Shown: positions 60,677 to 64,000 of the stretch, piece after piece | How positions within the stretch are numbered: the stretch's first letter is position 1 | How the letters are laid out: each line of letters opens with the position of its first letter | Assembly: GCF_052057775.1 (NCBI RefSeq) | Contig: NZ_CP195121.1 | Span: 992,001-1,056,000, forward strand | Direction: 5' to 3' | DNA: 64,000 nucleotides | From: Methanococcoides sp052057775 | GTDB lineage: Archaea; Halobacteriota; Methanosarcinia; Methanosarcinales; Methanosarcinaceae | Notes under the pieces: generated by a model | What the model saw: only the letters and a program-made list of their open reading frames with translations | What the model was told of the DNA's origin: nothing | Databases searched by the model: none | Position numbers and translations under genes: made by a program

Positions 60677-62617
60677 TCATTCCTCCGTGTATTTTCTTAT
60701 ATATCCGAATGGGTTGTATTTTCTTCCGCCACCTTCGTAGAATTTACCAAAGAATTCTACATACTGCAACCTGAGTGCATGTAATCCGGGGGCTATTATA
60801 CTCAGGACTGTGTTTAAAGCATGTCCGAATATGAATACTAATATTGCGCCTACTGCTGCTACGATACCGCCCTGGGGCCATATCATCTCAAAAGCTATGA
60901 GGTTAACAGTTGATGCAATATAGATAGATGACAATCCTACCGCAATTAAACGAGTGTAGGAAAGTGCATTACTTAAAAGTGCTGGTAATTCTATAGGTCC
61001 TTTTACGCCTTCTCCTTTTACAAGCATGACGAATCCGATAAGGAACACTATGATACCTATTATCTCTGTAGGTGCTGTACCTGTATATCCAAGTACTGCA
61101 AGTATGATACCAAGTTCTACTACCATCCAGCTGCCTTTTTCAAGCATGGCTGCAGTAAAACCGTGTTTTCTGTTTTCGTTTACGAATCCAACTAAATATC
61201 CGAAATTGATGTGAAGTACACCAACAAGAGCTGTTGCTGCGATCATTGTCATGATCATGTGTGTACGGTGGATCGGATATGTTACCAATTCTCCGGCGAT
61301 TGGGGATGTGAAAAGTGTTACTGTTTCAAATCCAGGTATCAATCCCGCAATGGTTCCGTGGTCGGTGTGAAGACTTGCAAGAGGGAATCCCATGAATTCA
61401 CCATAAAGGACACCAAATATCAATGTTGATATCTGACAGTAGATAAGTACGTTCATCAAAGGCTTTACAGCATCTGACTTTACGACCTTCTTAACCACCA
61501 TGGCAAGTGTCAGTAGGATCAATGCGTATCCGATATCACCAAGGATCATTCCGTAGAAGAGTGGGAATGATATGAATATAAGTGCAGTTGGATCGATCTC
61601 CTTGTATTTTGGACGTGCGTAAAGGTCCATTATTTCCTGGAATGGCCTTGTTACTTTTGGATTGTTGTATTCGATCGGGATGATGTCTGTATCCTTCTTC
61701 TCGATCTTCTGAACTGATACAAAGGCTCGTCCGTTTGTTGCTGTGTTGATGATACTTTCAAGTTCAGAGACATTTTCTTCAGGGATCCATCCATCTATCA
61801 CAAATGTGTGTTCGGATGTTGCGATCCTGACTGGTGCCTCTGCCTTTTGGGATTCAATAGAAAGCACTTCTTCACTGGCAAGTATGAATTCTGAATATTT
61901 GTCTTTGATAGATGCGATATCACTTTCAAGAGATTCCATTCTTCTCTGAATGTCTGCTTCTTCGCTTGCGATCTTTGCAATCAAAGTTTGCGGACTTCCG
62001 GATTGCTCAGGTACTCTGAGTTCTCTGAATTCAAAATTTGAAAGAATTTCTGAAACCTTTGAATCATCTTCTTTCTTGACAAATAATGCTACGGTTCCGG
62101 TGCTCTGGTCATACTCCATCTCATAGGCAGATGTTACCTTTGAGATAGCAGGGCCAACATTTTCCTTGACAGTACCTGTAAAGACTGCTATGTTCTCATA
62201 GTCGCGGTATAATTCCAAATCGATCGGGATTGCAGAGAACGGTGTAAGGTCCTTTTTAAGTGATTCAATTTCCTTTAACCGGGTTTCCAGCTCAGATCTC
62301 TGTTCTGTCTTCTCAGTAACTTCTGCATCCAGCTTATCAAGCTTGGAATCGAGGTCCTGATATACAGCGCTTTCTTTCTGCTTTGGTGAATCTGAACTAG
62401 TGACACCAAGGAAAGATGAAATTGATCTTAACTGTACAATCTTCTTAGATAAAGCACCTGCTTTTTCGAAAGGTCTGCCAAGTTTGAGACCGGAATCATC
62501 CTCATTGTAGTCTTCAAGGTGGAATAGATTGCAGCTGTAGAGAGCTTCAATTGTTTCTTCCATGATGTCCTTGTGACCAACAATGACGGCACGACTCATC
62601 TCTTTTGGCTTAAGCAT
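60677..62617 (-). CDS. ahaI: A1Ao ATP synthase subunit I (a subunit)
   Basis: A 646-residue protein. The N-terminal half is soluble with coiled-coil arms (roughly residues 80-330) and the C-terminal half has seven or eight spans, including the essential Arg in HALRLQYVEFFGKFYEGGG. It is the stator ion channel. I choose ATG 62617, behind GAGAGGG, overlapping ahaH by eight bases; ATG 62632 lies farther into ahaH. Confidence 0.96.
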   Translation of the reverse strand: MLKPKEMSRAVIVGHKDIMEETIEALYSCNLFHLEDYNEDDSGLKLGRPFEKAGALSKKIVQLRSISSFLGVTSSDSPKQKESAVYQDLDSKLDKLDAEVTEKTEQRSELETRLKEIESLKKDLTPFSAIPIDLELYRDYENIAVFTGTVKENVGPAISKVTSAYEMEYDQSTGTVALFVKKEDDSKVSEILSNFEFRELRVPEQSGSPQTLIAKIASEEADIQRRMESLESDIASIKDKYSEFILASEEVLSIESQKAEAPVRIATSEHTFVIDGWIPEENVSELESIINTATNGRAFVSVQKIEKKDTDIIPIEYNNPKVTRPFQEIMDLYARPKYKEIDPTALIFISFPLFYGMILGDIGYALILLTLAMVVKKVVKSDAVKPLMNVLIYCQISTLIFGVLYGEFMGFPLASLHTDHGTIAGLIPGFETVTLFTSPIAGELVTYPIHRTHMIMTMIAATALVGVLHINFGYLVGFVNENRKHGFTAAMLEKGSWMVVELGIILAVLGYTGTAPTEIIGIIVFLIGFVMLVKGEGVKGPIELPALLSNALSYTRLIAVGLSSIYIASTVNLIAFEMIWPQGGIVAAVGAILVFIFGHALNTVLSIIAPGLHALRLQYVEFFGKFYEGGGRKYNPFGYIRKYTEE

Positions 62618-62936
62618 GTATTGCCCTCTCAAAATTGGTGATTAAATTGTCAACGGCTTTCTGGATGTTGGCTTCAGCATTTGCAGTAATTGCTTCAGCA
62701 TCACGGACACCGTTGCTGATGACTGTATCAGTGTCCTGTTTTATTGTTTCTTCAGCAGATCTAAGTGCATTCTGTGCTGATTTTGTTGCATCAGCTTCTG
62801 CCTCTTTGATGATCTCTCTGGCTTCAGCACGAGCATTAATAATGCGCTCGTTCTTATTTTTGAGCCCTTCCTCCACCATTTTGGCCGCACTTAATTCAGC
62901 TTTTTTTATTTCGGATAATATCTTATCTTTGGCCAT
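62610..62936 (-). CDS. ahaH: A1Ao ATP synthase subunit H (peripheral stalk)
   Basis: A 108-residue, almost entirely helical coiled-coil protein (MAKDKILSEIKKAELSA..). Forms the stator stalk with E. First gene of the operon, ATG at 62936 behind GAGG. The in-frame upstream ATG (62948) is less likely. Promoter elements lie at 62950-63020. Confidence 0.92.
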   Translation of the reverse strand: MAKDKILSEIKKAELSAAKMVEEGLKNKNERIINARAEAREIIKEAEADATKSAQNALRSAEETIKQDTDTVISNGVRDAEAITANAEANIQKAVDNLITNFERAIHA

Positions 62937-63070
62937 ATAAATCCTCAATATGTCGATATAATGTTTACTTAGTGCGTGATTTACCCACCCCTATATCAAA
63001 CATGCATATAAGTTATTCGGTTCTTCCTTTTTGATAGTGGTATTGTTAATAATTTATCATTACCTATCTG
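62937..63070 (-). promoter_or_regulatory. Promoter region of the aha operon
   Basis: On the minus strand, TATA-like ACATTATATCGA (about 62952-62964) and AACTTATATGCA (about 63003-63016) precede the GAGG ribosome site and ATG. The upper element leaves a leader of roughly 50 bases. No gene in this stretch. Confidence 0.4.
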
Positions 63071-63077
63071 CGAAAAA

Positions 63078-63135
63078 TATTTAAAAAAACTAGAGTTCTG
63101 ACAGCTATTGTGGTTACTGTTCGCATGTCAGAACT
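63078..63135 (-). terminator. Hairpin terminator after the radical SAM gene
   Basis: Minus strand: arms AGTTCTGACA and TGTCAGAACT (10 bp; 63126-63135 and 63094-63103) with 22-base loop, then TCTAG and seven T residues. It lies about 50 bases past the gene stop at 63185 and upstream of the aha promoter. Confidence 0.7.
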
Positions 63136-63184
63136 TTTAAAGTAGGATCCTTAACCGGGATAGTTGTTTATATAATATTCAGTT

Positions 63185-64000
63185 TTATTCCTGAATATCG
63201 ATCCTCAGGGGTACGATTGCATCCTTTGGGATCGTGTGTATGTACTTTTTCCGGAATTCCGGGTTGCGCATCATACAGTATTCTGCAGAACCTTTGTATG
63301 CACTGTGCTTACCCATACGTTTCCATATTTCTTCGAGGCCATCCTCTCTTATATTTCCAAAGGCAAGTGGTGTATATGCGCATGGCATGACGTCACCACC
63401 TGATGATACGTGGATCCATCTCCTTCCGGCAAAGCAGCCAAACTGGTCAGGTCCCATGAAATACGGGAATGCTGTGACCCTTGGGCCGTCAGTTGCCCTG
63501 TTCTTTTCCTTCTGGAATTTCTCAAGCCTGTCAACATCCTTCTGACTGATCGTTTCATCTTCGCGGTCGATCCATCTACCAACCGCTATGATTTCGTATA
63601 TGGACATCTCATGCATCCCAAGGCTTTCTGCCAGTCCATAGAAATCTTCAAGGTCATCGATATTGTCAGGAGATACCACTACGAACATATCTGTCAGCAT
63701 ACCGGATTCAAGACTGTTCCTGATCCCTTCCATTGCATTCTGGTAGGCCCCTTCTCTTCCTCGAACGCGGTCATGTTCGCTTTCGAACGGGCTGTCAATG
63801 CTGATGTGTGTTGCAAAAAGACCGGCGTCCTTAAGATCTTTTGCTCTTTCCGGTGTAAGCCTGAAACCGGATGTAAAACAGGTGGCAATTGCTTTTGTCT
63901 TATCGACATTTGCAACCATGTCTACAATGTCTTTCCTGAGCATTGTCTCGCCACCATCGAACTGAATGGAATATGCTCCCAGATCGATAGCTTCTCCAAC
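63185..64000 (-). CDS. Radical SAM protein with SPASM-like C-terminus (5' end outside window)
   Basis: The open frame runs from 64000 to a TAA at 63185 (271 codons visible). Upstream codons include DGGETML, the GGE-type motif of radical SAM proteins, so the N-terminal CX3CX2C lies outside. The C-terminus has C-FAGRRWIHVSSGGDVMP-C, resembling the SPASM ligand region, and the later C-MMRNPEF. Peptide or protein modification is typical of such enzymes; the substrate is unknown. Confidence 0.75.
   Translation of the reverse strand, partial: VGEAIDLGAYSIQFDGGETMLRKDIVDMVANVDKTKAIATCFTSGFRLTPERAKDLKDAGLFATHISIDSPFESEHDRVRGREGAYQNAMEGIRNSLESGMLTDMFVVVSPDNIDDLEDFYGLAESLGMHEMSIYEIIAVGRWIDREDETISQKDVDRLEKFQKEKNRATDGPRVTAFPYFMGPDQFGCFAGRRWIHVSSGGDVMPCAYTPLAFGNIREDGLEEIWKRMGKHSAYKGSAEYCMMRNPEFRKKYIHTIPKDAIVPLRIDIQE

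Overview
The window looks like a chromosome segment of a methylotrophic methanogen of the Methanosarcinaceae (Methanococcoides / Methanolobus / Methanohalophilus-like). The evidence is a complete F420H2:methanophenazine dehydrogenase operon (fpoA-O), a complete archaeal A1Ao ATP synthase operon (aha), FO-synthase genes cofG/cofH, a methanogenesis-marker gene (mmp2) and haloarchaea-like envelope genes. Starts are often TTG or GTG behind GGTGAT/GGAGG-type ribosome sites, and promoters show AT-rich TATA boxes. I assign genus by gene content only.

Layout. 1-2616 (-): cofG-cofH-cofH' for coenzyme F420. 2836-4265 (-): a small 2[4Fe-4S] ferredoxin and a phytoene-desaturase-like FAD oxidoreductase. 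4575-5523 (+): a DUF22-like gene and a zinc-ribbon protein. 5903-16122 (+): fpoABCDHIJ1J2KLMNO, closed by a strong hairpin terminator. 16334-24899: housekeeping and cofactor genes (Trm112-like, pyrG, truD, a transglutaminase-like secreted protein, pth2, a RimK-like ligase, alanine dehydrogenase). 25213-27024: a surface protein with three nearly identical PKD repeats. 27474-30137: a small zinc protein, then queC-DUF366-queE-queD (7-deazaguanine/archaeosine precursor). 30214-34604: nifB-like, mmp2, a radical SAM gene, a DUF5611-like gene and a chorismate-lyase-like gene, then tRNA-Thr(GGT). 34986-37416: a parallel beta-helix/PKD surface protein and a degenerate corrinoid-protein fragment. 37417-39880: the Psp envelope-stress set pspA-pspAA facing htpX-pspAB. 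40236-45938: a ferritin-like protein, a MEDS/PAS hybrid histidine kinase, an MscS channel and a membrane protein. 46005-54326 (-): seven pilin-like envelope proteins headed by a coiled-coil protein with a C-terminal archaellum FlaD/E-type domain. 54515-62936 (-): ahaHIKECFABDG. 63185-64000 (-): a radical SAM gene running off the window.

Most striking observation: fpoH, a core membrane subunit of the respiratory complex, is interrupted by a single in-frame amber codon (TAG, 8637-8639). The reading frame and family similarity continue unbroken on both sides. None of the complete genes I annotate uses TAG as its stop. This is the pattern expected of a pyrrolysine-decoding methanogen, so FpoH may carry pyrrolysine (or another residue inserted at UAG) in the conserved loop near the quinone/methanophenazine site. 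It could also be a mutation or a sequence error.

How the parts work together: cofG/cofH make the F420 chromophore, Fpo oxidises F420H2 and pumps ions, and the aha synthase uses the gradient. The Psp/HtpX set, MscS, the surface proteins and the pilin-like cluster form an envelope-maintenance and surface-structure layer around this energy core.
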